Source: Ignavibacteria bacterium (GTDB lineage Bacteria; Bacteroidota; Ignavibacteria; Ignavibacteriales; Ignavibacteriaceae). Taken from it: a stretch of 14,269 nucleotides of DNA. Of the stretch, positions 8,008-14,269 are shown one piece after another. The DNA lies in the NCBI GenBank assembly GCA_029863735.1, contig JAOTUT010000010.1, positions 1 through 14,269 of the forward strand. Reading direction: 5' to 3'. Below the pieces are notes generated by a model. The model was not told the DNA's origin. It was given only the letters and a program-made list of their open reading frames with translations, and ran no database searches. The stretch's first letter is position 1; each line of letters begins with the position of its first letter. A program made the position numbers and the translations under genes.

Positions 8008-9153
8008 TTAACTAGCTCCTGATTTGTTATAAAAAACTATTGGGTTGGTTGAACCCTTAAACTTTAACACTTTTATTTTATTATTTTCTCCAAAGGAGTC
8101 CCTTCGGACAATTAGCAGTTTTTCCAGTCGACTTTTAATTTCATCCAGAACAGGCACTTCTGTTTCATAGTGTCCAGCATCAACCAGCAAAATTTTCCCT
8201 TCAGCATCCTGGAAAGAATGATACTTTATATCAGCTGTAACAAACGCATCAGCATTTTGCTTTATTGCTTCGTCAATTAATTCACCGCAGGATCCACCAC
8301 AAACAGCCACTGATTTTATTTTTTTCTTATTGCTTTTTGTATATCGTAATGTTGAGATACTGAGTTTAGAGGTAACGAAAGCAAGAAAGTCATTTATACT
8401 CATCGCTATCTTTAGCTCACCTATAGCACCGAATCCAAAATTTTCATTATCATTTTGTAGTGAATATATATCATAAGCAACTTCTTCGTAAGGATGCGCC
8501 TTCTTCAATTCGGTAATGACCCGATTCAATTTCCACTTATCTACGAGGACTTCTAGTTTAATCTCTTCAACAGATTGGAGGATCCCTTTGTTCCCGATTG
8601 AAGGATTGCTATCAGTTGATCCTTTAAATGTTCCCGTGCCTATGCTTCTAAAGCTGCAGTTCGAATACTCACCGATTATCCCACCACCAGCCTGATGAAT
8701 TGCTTCAGCCACTTTATTTACGTGAGATACAGGAACAAACACTGCGAGTTTAAATTGATTTTGTGAGAGGTTCTTTAAAAATCTTATTTTCTTCAGTTGC
8801 AACTTTTTGGCTAACATATAGCTAACACCCTGCTTCGTAAAATCAAGATTTGTATGAGCAGAGTATAGAGTAATATTATTCTTAATCAGCTTCTGAATCA
8901 ATCTTGCTGTTGTGTTTTTTGAGAAATCAAGATTTTTTAGTGGGTAGTATAAGATGGGGTGGTGTGTGATAATCAGATTACAGTTTTCTTTTATTGCGCT
9001 TTCTATTACTTCTTCTTTAAAATCAAGACTAAGCAATATGTTTTTAATTTTAATTTCAGGGTCACCAACCTGCAATCCGACATTATCTCTTTCCCAGGCT
9101 ATTCCTTTAGGTGCCCATTCCTCCAGATATTTTATTATCTCTTTTCCAGTCAT
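8008..9153 (-). CDS. Nif3-like dinuclear metal center hexameric protein (YqfO/NIF3 family)
   Basis: The 381-residue product belongs to the NIF3/YqfO family, toroidal hexamers with a two-metal site. Some members are annotated as GTP cyclohydrolase I type 2, but the physiological role is not settled. The start MTGKEIIKYLEEWAP and WERDNVGLQVGD is family-typical. Metal ligands visible are His64-His65 (THHP), His100 and Asp104 (YSAHTNLD), and His328 and Glu332 (DAGHYETE). The extra length comes from a central PII/CutA-like insert at roughly 130-235 (KLAVFVPVSHVNKVAEAI to HPYEEVAYDIY), typical of the long YqfO-type members. It has no SD; a hairpin with a U tract lies directly before the ATG. The zinc-ribbon gene follows after 2 nt, a pairing I recall as common in bacteria. 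Confidence 0.95.
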   Translation of the reverse strand: MTGKEIIKYLEEWAPKGIAWERDNVGLQVGDPEIKIKNILLSLDFKEEVIESAIKENCNLIITHHPILYYPLKNLDFSKNTTARLIQKLIKNNITLYSAHTNLDFTKQGVSYMLAKKLQLKKIRFLKNLSQNQFKLAVFVPVSHVNKVAEAIHQAGGGIIGEYSNCSFRSIGTGTFKGSTDSNPSIGNKGILQSVEEIKLEVLVDKWKLNRVITELKKAHPYEEVAYDIYSLQNDNENFGFGAIGELKIAMSINDFLAFVTSKLSISTLRYTKSNKKKIKSVAVCGGSCGELIDEAIKQNADAFVTADIKYHSFQDAEGKILLVDAGHYETEVPVLDEIKSRLEKLLIVRRDSFGENNKIKVLKFKGSTNPIVFYNKSGAS

Positions 9154-9156
9154 TTC

Positions 9157-9191
9157 AAAAAAAAATGCACTTCTCTATTTGAAGTGCATTT
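9157..9191 (-). terminator. Strong intrinsic-terminator hairpin abutting the Nif3 start codon
   Basis: On the minus strand an 11-bp perfect stem (AAATGCACTTC paired with GAAGTGCATTT), with a 7-nt loop, runs straight into a tract of nine T. The tract ends 3 nt before the Nif3 ATG. It is a textbook Rho-independent terminator shape and could end the DJ-1/ispG transcript 147 nt after the ispG stop. Because no promoter can fit between it and the Nif3 start, any Nif3 transcript with a 5' leader must read through it, which suggests attenuation. Confidence 0.8.
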
Positions 9192-9266
9192 CCCTAATTT
9201 TTTATCTACCCCGGGATTTTAACATCCCTTATGTCAACAATGTCAAGGTATTTTAAATTTTGCTTT

Positions 9267-9295
9267 ATATTATTTGGTCTCATTTTAAGTGTCAA
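9267..9295 (-). promoter_or_regulatory. Near-consensus promoter upstream of the Nif3/zinc-ribbon operon
   Basis: On the minus strand TTGACA (9290-9295) is separated by 17 nt from TAATAT (9267-9272), a near-perfect -35/-10 pair. Transcription would start near 9260, giving a leader of about 105 nt that includes the terminator-like hairpin. Two more TTGACA copies lie downstream at 9241-9246 and 9232-9237, three bases apart, and TAAAAT (9216-9221) could form a second, weaker promoter with the first of them. Confidence 0.5.
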
Positions 9296-9337
9296 AATAT
9301 AACTGAAAAATTTCTAAGTAACAACCAGCAAAAAAGT

Positions 9338-11335
9338 CTAATAAATCTCGTTTTTTTGGGCTTCTGACCAGTTTCCGTCCTCTTTTATTAAACCTATTAA
9401 CTCATCAACTGCATGAGAAGAAGGGACACTTCGCTTAATAATATCTTTCCCTCGATATAAGGTTATTTTATCAACACCAGAACCCACGTATCCATAATCT
9501 GCATCAGCCATTTCTCCGGGACCATTCACTATGCATCCCATAATGGCAATCTTAACTCCCTTTAGGTGCTCAGTACGTTTTCTAATCATCTCCGTCGTTT
9601 CCTGTAAATCGAAAAGTGTTCTGCCGCAAGATGGACAGGCTATGTATTCTGTTTTTGATATCCTCGTTCGTGTTGCCTGCAAAATTCCGAATAGTGCTCG
9701 GTTGATAAATTTTTCTTTTGATTCTTTTACTAGCGTTAACTTGTCATCGCTATTTGATGGATCAGTATTCGTTTCTGAAGTTAACCAGACACCATCTCCC
9801 AAACCGTCAATAAGCAGAGCTCCAAAATCAGTTGAAGAAAATAGTCGCAATTCATCAAGTGAAAGATCTTGATAATTTCTTTTAATAATGACAGGGTTAT
9901 TTATTTCTTGTTTTATCAGATCGAAGAAAAGCCTTCGCTGCTCTGCCATTCCGTGTTCGTTATCAGTTCTGATGACCAGTACAAGCTTATTATCAGATTT
10001 TATTTTGTGCAAAAGTTCTTCATCTAAATCATTTATTTGTAATTCAAGAAAATTAAGTTGATCGGAAAAATTTTTTCTCTTTAAATACTCGCCTTCACTT
10101 AACAAAGGATATCTCAACTTTTTTGATTCAAGTTTTTCCCAGACATCGTAATCACTTATTAACCTAAGATTTTCGGGAAGCTCGAAAGTTATATCTTGTT
10201 TTCCAAGATATATTATATCTGCAGCGGCATCTGCTAAGAACCATTTATCTGATGGCTCATCGTATTTGTAACCAATATCGGTAAGATCCTTCTGAGAAGA
10301 AATTTTTCTGGAGCTATAATCAGTCACAACAACCGGGACATTATTGCCACCAATTCCCAAAATTGCAAAAGTTTCTCTTCTCTTATAAGTTATCGGATCA
10401 ATCGGAATTTCAACAATTGGTTTTATTGGTTTGTGCATTGATCTGCTTATATATCTGTCTGCAAGAGATATAGCAACCGGGGCTTCATATTCAGGATCCT
10501 CAGTTAATGAAACTCTTATTGTATCCCCAATTCCATCTTCTAGAAGTGCGCCGATTCCAACTGCTGATTTTATCCTTCCATCTTCACCACCACCAGCTTC
10601 AGTAACTCCAAGGTGAATTGGATAATTCATTCCTTCTTCTTCCATCTTTTGAATTAGCAATCTGTAAGCCTGAACCATAACTTGCGAATTGCTTGATTTC
10701 ATAGAAAGAACGATACTGTAGTAATCAAGGTCCTCACAAATTCTTACAAATTCCAATGCAGATTCAACCATACCAAGTGGAGTATCACCAAAGCGGTTCA
10801 TTATTCTATCTGAAAGAGAACCGTGGTTTGTTCCGATTCTCATCGCTGTTCCGTACTCTTTACATACTTTTACAAGCGGAGTAAATCTCTCTCTTATCCT
10901 TTCGAGTTCTTCCTGGTATTCTTGGTCGGTATATTCATACTGTTCAAACTTTTTCTTATCAACATAATTACCAGGATTTATCCTTACTTTCTCAACAATC
11001 CTTGCTGCAAGCTCGGCAGCATTTGGTGTGAAATGAATATCAGCAATTAATGGAACGGTGTATCCACGTTCTCTTAATTCTTTTTTAATATTCTCAAGAT
11101 TGCGGGCTTCATTTATACTTGGTGCAGTTATTCGAACATATTCGCATCCAGCAACTACCATTCTGATAGTTTGTTCAATCGTTGCTATTGTATTCATCGT
11201 GTCGGTGATCGTCATCGATTGAATACGGATAGGATTGTTCCCGCCAAGCGGAACATCTCCGATTTTAACTTCTCTTGTTTTATATCTGGAATATTCAGTT
11301 AAACTATTACAGTATTTTTTTATTGTCTCAATCAT
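9338..11335 (-). CDS. ispG: 4-hydroxy-3-methylbut-2-enyl diphosphate synthase IspG (GcpE), three-domain form
   Basis: IspG is the iron-sulfur enzyme that reductively converts MEcPP to HMBPP in the MEP isoprenoid pathway. The protein begins MIETIKKYCNSLTEYSRYKTREVKIGDVPLGGNNPIRIQSMT. The N-terminal TIM-barrel domain covers about the first 270 residues (LIADIHFTPNAA, RINPGNY, RIGTNHGSLSDRI, HLGVTEAGGGEDGRIKSAVGIG). An inserted middle domain follows, explaining the 665-residue length against about 370-400 in the two-domain E. coli form. The C-terminal reductase-like domain holds the 4Fe-4S ligands Cys567, Cys570 (ACPSCGRT) and Cys601 with Glu608 (MGCIVNGPGE). The long form is typical of Bacteroidota, Chlorobi, Chlamydiae and plants. 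It lies 10 nt after the DJ-1 gene and lacks a visible SD. Confidence 0.97.
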   Translation of the reverse strand: MIETIKKYCNSLTEYSRYKTREVKIGDVPLGGNNPIRIQSMTITDTMNTIATIEQTIRMVVAGCEYVRITAPSINEARNLENIKKELRERGYTVPLIADIHFTPNAAELAARIVEKVRINPGNYVDKKKFEQYEYTDQEYQEELERIRERFTPLVKVCKEYGTAMRIGTNHGSLSDRIMNRFGDTPLGMVESALEFVRICEDLDYYSIVLSMKSSNSQVMVQAYRLLIQKMEEEGMNYPIHLGVTEAGGGEDGRIKSAVGIGALLEDGIGDTIRVSLTEDPEYEAPVAISLADRYISRSMHKPIKPIVEIPIDPITYKRRETFAILGIGGNNVPVVVTDYSSRKISSQKDLTDIGYKYDEPSDKWFLADAAADIIYLGKQDITFELPENLRLISDYDVWEKLESKKLRYPLLSEGEYLKRKNFSDQLNFLELQINDLDEELLHKIKSDNKLVLVIRTDNEHGMAEQRRLFFDLIKQEINNPVIIKRNYQDLSLDELRLFSSTDFGALLIDGLGDGVWLTSETNTDPSNSDDKLTLVKESKEKFINRALFGILQATRTRISKTEYIACPSCGRTLFDLQETTEMIRKRTEHLKGVKIAIMGCIVNGPGEMADADYGYVGSGVDKITLYRGKDIIKRSVPSSHAVDELIGLIKEDGNWSEAQKNEIY

Positions 11336-11345
11336 ATTTTAATAA

Positions 11346-11867
11346 TTATTTTGTCAGATGAAGAACGGATTCGGCAAACTGCAAAGCTGAATGCACATTG
11401 TCAGCAGTTACGACATTTCCATCAATTACAATGTTCCTATCCTGATAATCAATCCCGGCATTAATTAGTTCCATTTTATCTTCAGAATAGCAAGTGGCTT
11501 TTTTATTTTGAAGAATTCCTGCCTTTGCAAGAATAACAGGGGATGAGCAAATTGCTGCAATTACTTTTTTAGCATCGGAGAATTTTTTAATGATTTTGTG
11601 AAGGGATTCATTTTTCCAATAATTTCTGCTCCCTGAACCACCTATTAAAATCAGTGAAGAAAAATTATTTACATTCACATTGTAAAAACTTGTGTCAGAC
11701 TTAACTTTCATTCCTTTGCTGCCTGAGCAAACCAGATGATCATCTGAAGTGATAAAAACTTGCTTTCTAGCCTTCAATAATCTTTTCTTTATTATTGTAA
11801 ATTCTTCTTCGTTAAAATCTTTTTTCGGAAGAAAAATCAGAAAGCTATTTTGTGTAAGATTATTCAT
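11346..11867 (-). CDS. DJ-1/PfpI family protein
   Basis: This 173-residue cytoplasmic protein has the DJ-1/PfpI fold signature. A nucleophile elbow VIAAICSSPVILAKAGIL places the conserved cysteine at residue 107. An acidic patch near the N-terminus (KKDFNEEEF, Glu20-22) can supply the cysteine-activating glutamate. LILIGGSGSRNYW and the closing NVVTADNVHSALQFAESVL are also family-like. The residue after the cysteine is Ser rather than the His of PfpI-type proteases, pointing to the DJ-1/chaperone-like branch. Family members are linked to oxidative or carbonyl stress, with activities still debated. It is first in a two-gene run with ispG (10-nt gap) and has a TATATTTGC promoter-like motif 22 nt upstream of its ATG. 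Confidence 0.9.
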   Translation of the reverse strand: MNNLTQNSFLIFLPKKDFNEEEFTIIKKRLLKARKQVFITSDDHLVCSGSKGMKVKSDTSFYNVNVNNFSSLILIGGSGSRNYWKNESLHKIIKKFSDAKKVIAAICSSPVILAKAGILQNKKATCYSEDKMELINAGIDYQDRNIVIDGNVVTADNVHSALQFAESVLHLTK

Positions 11868-11887
11868 TCATTTAATCAAATTTGCTT

Positions 11888-11896
11888 GCAAATATA
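11888..11896 (-). promoter_or_regulatory. Candidate Bacteroidota-type promoter (-7 box) of the DJ-1/ispG operon
   Basis: The minus strand reads TATATTTGC, matching TAnnTTTG, and ends 20 nt before the DJ-1 start codon, a position that would give a short leader. The 41-nt gap to the preceding gene is otherwise featureless. A clear -33 TTG is not evident at the ideal distance. Confidence 0.5.
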
Positions 11897-11908
11897 TGAT
11901 TTAGATAT

Positions 11909-12298
11909 TTAATTGTTGTTCCACGCAATTGCCCAGCTAATTAGAATTGCTATTGGTACTACAATAGTGAGAAAGCCAATAAAGTAATAACCTCTATTCG
12001 GCCTTTCCACACTTATTGATTTTACCTCATTGATGGGAATCTTTCCATTGACGGTTATATCGGAATCATTAATTACCTGAATTCCATTACCATACAATGT
12101 ATCATTTAATATATTATATCCCCAATCAGCGAAATGGTATTTCACAGAGTCATTTAATTCCACACAAATTTCAGAAGGTTTGCCATTTTCTTTTTCAAAT
12201 TCATTGTACTCATTAGGATTAAAAGATTCTATTCTGTAACCACAACTGATAAAATTTAAAAAAGACAATATTGTTATTGTAATAACTTCTATTCTCAT
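11909..12298 (-). CDS. Small putative lipoprotein/membrane protein of unknown function
   Basis: The product is 129 residues and I do not recognise its family. The N-terminus MRIEVITITILSFLNFISC is a short hydrophobic export signal ending in FISC. This is a loose lipobox, with Cys19 as the candidate lipidated residue. A polar middle follows (KPSEICVELNDSVKYHFADWGYNI), then a strand-rich stretch IPINEVKSISVERPNRG and one membrane segment at about 104-126 (YYFIGFLTIVVPIAILISWAIAW). The pattern of a lipoprotein signal, a KIPINEVKSISV-like strand and a terminal membrane helix recalls small uncharacterised Bacteroidota envelope proteins, but this is an impression only. It is 66 nt after the neighbouring exported protein gene and ends 41 nt before the DJ-1 start. 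The start is the first ATG. Confidence 0.7.
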   Translation of the reverse strand: MRIEVITITILSFLNFISCGYRIESFNPNEYNEFEKENGKPSEICVELNDSVKYHFADWGYNILNDTLYGNGIQVINDSDITVNGKIPINEVKSISVERPNRGYYFIGFLTIVVPIAILISWAIAWNNN

Positions 12299-12365
12299 TC
12301 TTACCCTAATTCAGTTACAAGTAAAAAATAAATTACTTAAAACTTACTAATGTTTAGTTCTACAT

Positions 12366-12884
12366 TTATTCCAATAACTCTTTGCTCAATGACTCATCTA
12401 TATCTGTTATCCCATCTTCTTGAATAATGACTGTAATATTTCTTTCGCCAATTAGAAATTCAATTGATTTAGCCTTGTATTCAGGTTTTACAATAAACTT
12501 TGTATTAGTAGTAACTTGATGTTTATTTTGATACTTGGTTAGCAGCTTAAATAATAACTCCCAAGCATCAGAACAACTATCAAATTTATTGTTAAACCAT
12601 TTTTTACTTATATAATTTATCTTGTCGTTTGAATCGAATGTCACGAAACCTAAGATTCTATTTTTGTCATTTGAATCCCAAATTGTATAAATATTCGAAA
12701 AATCGTTATGTAGAGTATAAATACAATGATTAGCAATTAAAGATAGAATCTCCTCTTTATTCATTCCTATCTTCAAATGAACACCGCAGATAAAAATACT
12801 TTCGTATTGTGAAAATGTTTCAACATTTAGACTAAAAATTTCAATAATGAAAATTGCTAAAAAAGTGAATGCACTTTTTTTCAT
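12366..12884 (-). CDS. Exported protein of unknown function (possible BamE/SmpA-like fold)
   Basis: The 172-residue product has a clear signal peptide: MKKS, hydrophobic residues 5-19, and likely cleavage near SQ at about 25-26. No lipobox is present. The mature part starts with a compact segment VHLKIGMNKEEILSLIANHCIYTL followed by strand-like stretches YTIWDSND, ILGFVTFDSNDKINYISKKW. A GM-x-K-E-E-I helix followed by strands resembles the BamE/SmpA-like layout, but I cannot assign a family. The protein is rich in Asn, Lys and Ile. The ATG is well supported by an SD AAGGAG at 12892-12897, 7 nt upstream. A promoter-like TATATTTGC lies about 160 nt upstream. The next gene on the strand is the other small envelope protein, so the two may form a unit. 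Confidence 0.75.
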   Translation of the reverse strand: MKKSAFTFLAIFIIEIFSLNVETFSQYESIFICGVHLKIGMNKEEILSLIANHCIYTLHNDFSNIYTIWDSNDKNRILGFVTFDSNDKINYISKKWFNNKFDSCSDAWELLFKLLTKYQNKHQVTTNTKFIVKPEYKAKSIEFLIGERNITVIIQEDGITDIDESLSKELLE

Positions 12885-13044
12885 TTTAATTCTCCTTAAT
12901 CATCTTTCAACTACGCTATACCCTTATTTCTGAAAATCTGATCCCAAGCGGTTACCAGACATGAAATAATATAAGTCGAAAATTGTGAAAAACATCGTTT
13001 ATAAATTAAACTCTCACAATTAGAGTATCGATTAGATTTTAATA

Positions 13045-13053
13045 GCAAATATA
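13045..13053 (-). promoter_or_regulatory. Candidate Bacteroidota-type promoter (-7 box) for the exported-protein genes
   Basis: The minus strand reads TATATTTGC, identical to the motifs upstream of rnpB and the DJ-1 gene. It would give the exported-protein gene a leader of about 150 nt. No -33 TTG is obvious. Confidence 0.35.
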
Positions 13054-13116
13054 TGAAATATGCACAGGTGTGAAAAAGTGGAATTATGTTACTTAACAAT
13101 TCAAAAAAAATACGAC

Positions 13117-13124
13117 TATATTTA
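13117..13124 (+). promoter_or_regulatory. Possible dnaG promoter box
   Basis: TATATTTA differs at one base from TAnnTTTG and lies 22 nt before the dnaG ATG, the same distance as the matching motif before the DJ-1 gene. It is flanked by the short inverted repeat CAATTC/GAATTG. Confidence 0.3.
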
Positions 13125-13146
13125 CGTAAGAATTGAATAATTATAA

Positions 13147-14269
13147 ATGAGAATACCAGAATCTAAAATAGAAGAAATACGAGAATCAGTTGATATTGTT
13201 GATGTAATATCACCATATGTTCAGCTCCGAAAAAGAGGAAAAAATTTCATCGGGCTTTGTCCATTTCACTCAGAGAAAACCCCATCCTTTACTGTCAGTG
13301 AGGAGAAGCAAATATTTCACTGTTTCGGATGCCATACTGGTGGTAACGTATTTAAATTTTTAACGGAATTCCATAAAATTTCTTTTGTTGAAGCTGTGCA
13401 GGAGCTAGCCGAGCAGCAGGGAATAGCAATTGAATTCGACAAACAAGAATATACTGAACAGCAATCAGAGCAGGAAATTCTTTATGATATCAATACAGAA
13501 GCGGCTAAATATTTCCTGAACAATCTTCTTAATGATGATGAAGGAGAATTTGCAAGAAAGTATCTTCACGAACGACACATCAAAACGCAAACACTTCGTT
13601 CATTCGGTTTAGGCTATGCTTTGAAGGGGTGGGAAAATTTTATCAACTATGCAAAAAGCAGAAATTTAAATATTGATAAATGTATTCAGCTTGGATTAAT
13701 TGGAAAAAATTCAGACGGTAAATTATATGACAAACTGCCAGGGAGATTAATTTTTCCTATTTTTTCTCCTAATGGCAGAGTAGTTGCCTTTGCAGGAAGA
13801 ATACTCAACACAAAAGATTCTGGTGCAAAATATATTAACTCACCTGAATCTCTTATCTACATTAAAGGAAGAATACTTTACGGACTTTCATTCGCGAAAG
13901 ATGATATTCGCCGATGGGATAAAGCTATAATTGTTGAAGGTTACATGGATTTGATTTCTCTTTACCAGAGTGGAATTAAAAACGTAGTCGCCGTTTCAGG
14001 GACTGCTTTGACGGATGACCAGGCTCAGCTTTTATCCAGATACACAAAAAACGTTGTGCTGCTTTTTGATGCCGATGTTGCTGGAATTAAAGCTTCGATG
14101 AGAAGTATTGAAATTCTACTTAAAAGGGATATGGAAGTAAAAATTGTTTCTCTTCCTAAAGGGGAAGACCCTGATTCTTATGTTAATAAATATGGTAAAG
14201 ATGAATTTGAGGAATTGATCAAACGAGCTGAAAACTTTTTGGAATATGAAAGCAAGTATTATGAATCAC
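13147..14269 (+). CDS. dnaG: DNA primase DnaG (3'-truncated by the window edge)
   Basis: DnaG makes the RNA primers for lagging-strand replication, working with the replicative helicase. The ATG at 13147 gives MRIPESKIEEIRESVDIVDVI. Residues 1-374 are in the window and the frame is open to the last base. The N-terminal CHC2 zinc finger is intact with Cys38, His41, Cys59 and Cys62 (CPFH and CFGC). The RNA-polymerase domain contains GRLIFPIFSPNGRVVAFAGR and KYINSPES. The TOPRIM centre shows IIVEGYMDLISLYQSG (Glu264) and LLFDADVAGIKA (Asp308, Asp310); the second motif reads DADVAG rather than DGDxAG, an accepted variant. The helicase-binding C-terminal domain is beyond the edge. It is read divergently from the exported-protein genes and lacks an SD. 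Confidence 0.97.
   Translation, partial: MRIPESKIEEIRESVDIVDVISPYVQLRKRGKNFIGLCPFHSEKTPSFTVSEEKQIFHCFGCHTGGNVFKFLTEFHKISFVEAVQELAEQQGIAIEFDKQEYTEQQSEQEILYDINTEAAKYFLNNLLNDDEGEFARKYLHERHIKTQTLRSFGLGYALKGWENFINYAKSRNLNIDKCIQLGLIGKNSDGKLYDKLPGRLIFPIFSPNGRVVAFAGRILNTKDSGAKYINSPESLIYIKGRILYGLSFAKDDIRRWDKAIIVEGYMDLISLYQSGIKNVVAVSGTALTDDQAQLLSRYTKNVVLLFDADVAGIKASMRSIEILLKRDMEVKIVSLPKGEDPDSYVNKYGKDEFEELIKRAENFLEYESKYYES

Larger units (their letters stand above)
12885..13146. other. Divergent intergenic region between the exported-protein gene and dnaG
   Basis: This AT-rich 262-nt stretch separates genes read in opposite directions and must hold promoters for both. On the minus side there is the SD at 12892-12897 and the TATATTTGC motif at 13045-13053. 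On the plus side TATATTTA (13117-13124) is a one-mismatch version of the same box, 22 nt before the dnaG ATG. Symmetric elements include an 8-bp inverted repeat AATTGTGA/TCACAATT (12981-12988 and 13014-13021), CAATTC/GAATTG (13097-13102 and 13130-13135) and TTACGTAA (13122-13129). I see no RNA gene or convincing coding sequence. Confidence 0.5.

Noticed and set aside
12859..12880. Perfect 9-bp inverted repeat AAAAAAGTG/CACTTTTTT at the start of the exported-protein gene
   Set aside because: It lies within codons of the signal peptide, is almost all A/T, and is explained by Lys and Phe codons; a regulatory role is not supported.
12981..13021. Inverted repeat AATTGTGA/TCACAATT as an RNA hairpin
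   Set aside because: The stem is 8 bp, AT-rich and spans a 25-nt loop, so a stable hairpin is unlikely; it is kept only as a symmetric element in the intergenic entry.
12911..13099. 62-residue minus-strand reading frame in the dnaG divergent region
   Set aside because: It covers the putative promoters, has no ribosome site, no recognisable domain and an amino-acid mix typical of chance AT-rich translation.

Overview
The window looks like chromosome from a low-GC member of the Bacteroidota/Chlorobi side of the tree, and an Ignavibacteria-like organism fits best. This is inferred from gene content: a long three-domain IspG of the Bacteroidota/Chlorobi/plant type, a Bacteroidota-style RecJ and DJ-1, few Shine-Dalgarno sites, and a repeated intergenic TATATTTGC motif resembling the Bacteroidota -7 box. 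No sequence search was possible, so the taxonomic call is moderate. Almost all genes are housekeeping. I see no phage, insertion sequence, CRISPR array, tRNA or rRNA.

Left part, plus strand (1-3029): the 3' part of clpX (unfoldase of the ClpXP protease), then a secreted protein with glutamine-amidotransferase-like features, then a fumarylacetoacetate-hydrolase-family enzyme whose start overlaps the previous stop by 4 nt. A GC-rich perfect palindrome (3044-3058) separates this run from the convergent genes that follow.

Middle, minus strand (3071-7143), read from high to low coordinates: the RNase P RNA gene rnpB, then recJ, yebC, ruvC and ruvA. recJ-yebC-ruvC-ruvA has gaps of 13-27 nt and looks like one recombination/repair operon. 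rnpB ends only about 35 nt before recJ. ruvB is not in the window.

Second minus-strand block (7277-9154): a Nif3-family metal protein followed 2 nt later by a coiled-coil/C4 zinc-ribbon protein that starts with TTG and has a Shine-Dalgarno site inside the end of the Nif3 gene. A strong intrinsic-terminator-like hairpin with a nine-U tract ends 3 nt before the Nif3 start codon. It lies downstream of a near-consensus promoter, so it may be an attenuator as well as the end of the preceding unit.

Third minus-strand block (9338-11867): a DJ-1/PfpI-family gene and ispG (isoprenoid MEP pathway), 10 nt apart. Upstream of it (11909-12884) lie two small exported proteins of unknown function, one a possible lipoprotein with a C-terminal membrane segment. 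A 262-nt divergent intergenic region separates them from dnaG (primase) on the plus strand, which runs off the right edge.

No clear novel defence or mobile system is present. The best leads are the Nif3 leader hairpin, the uncharacterised secreted amidotransferase-like protein coupled to a FAH enzyme, and the shared TATATTTGC promoter-like motif.
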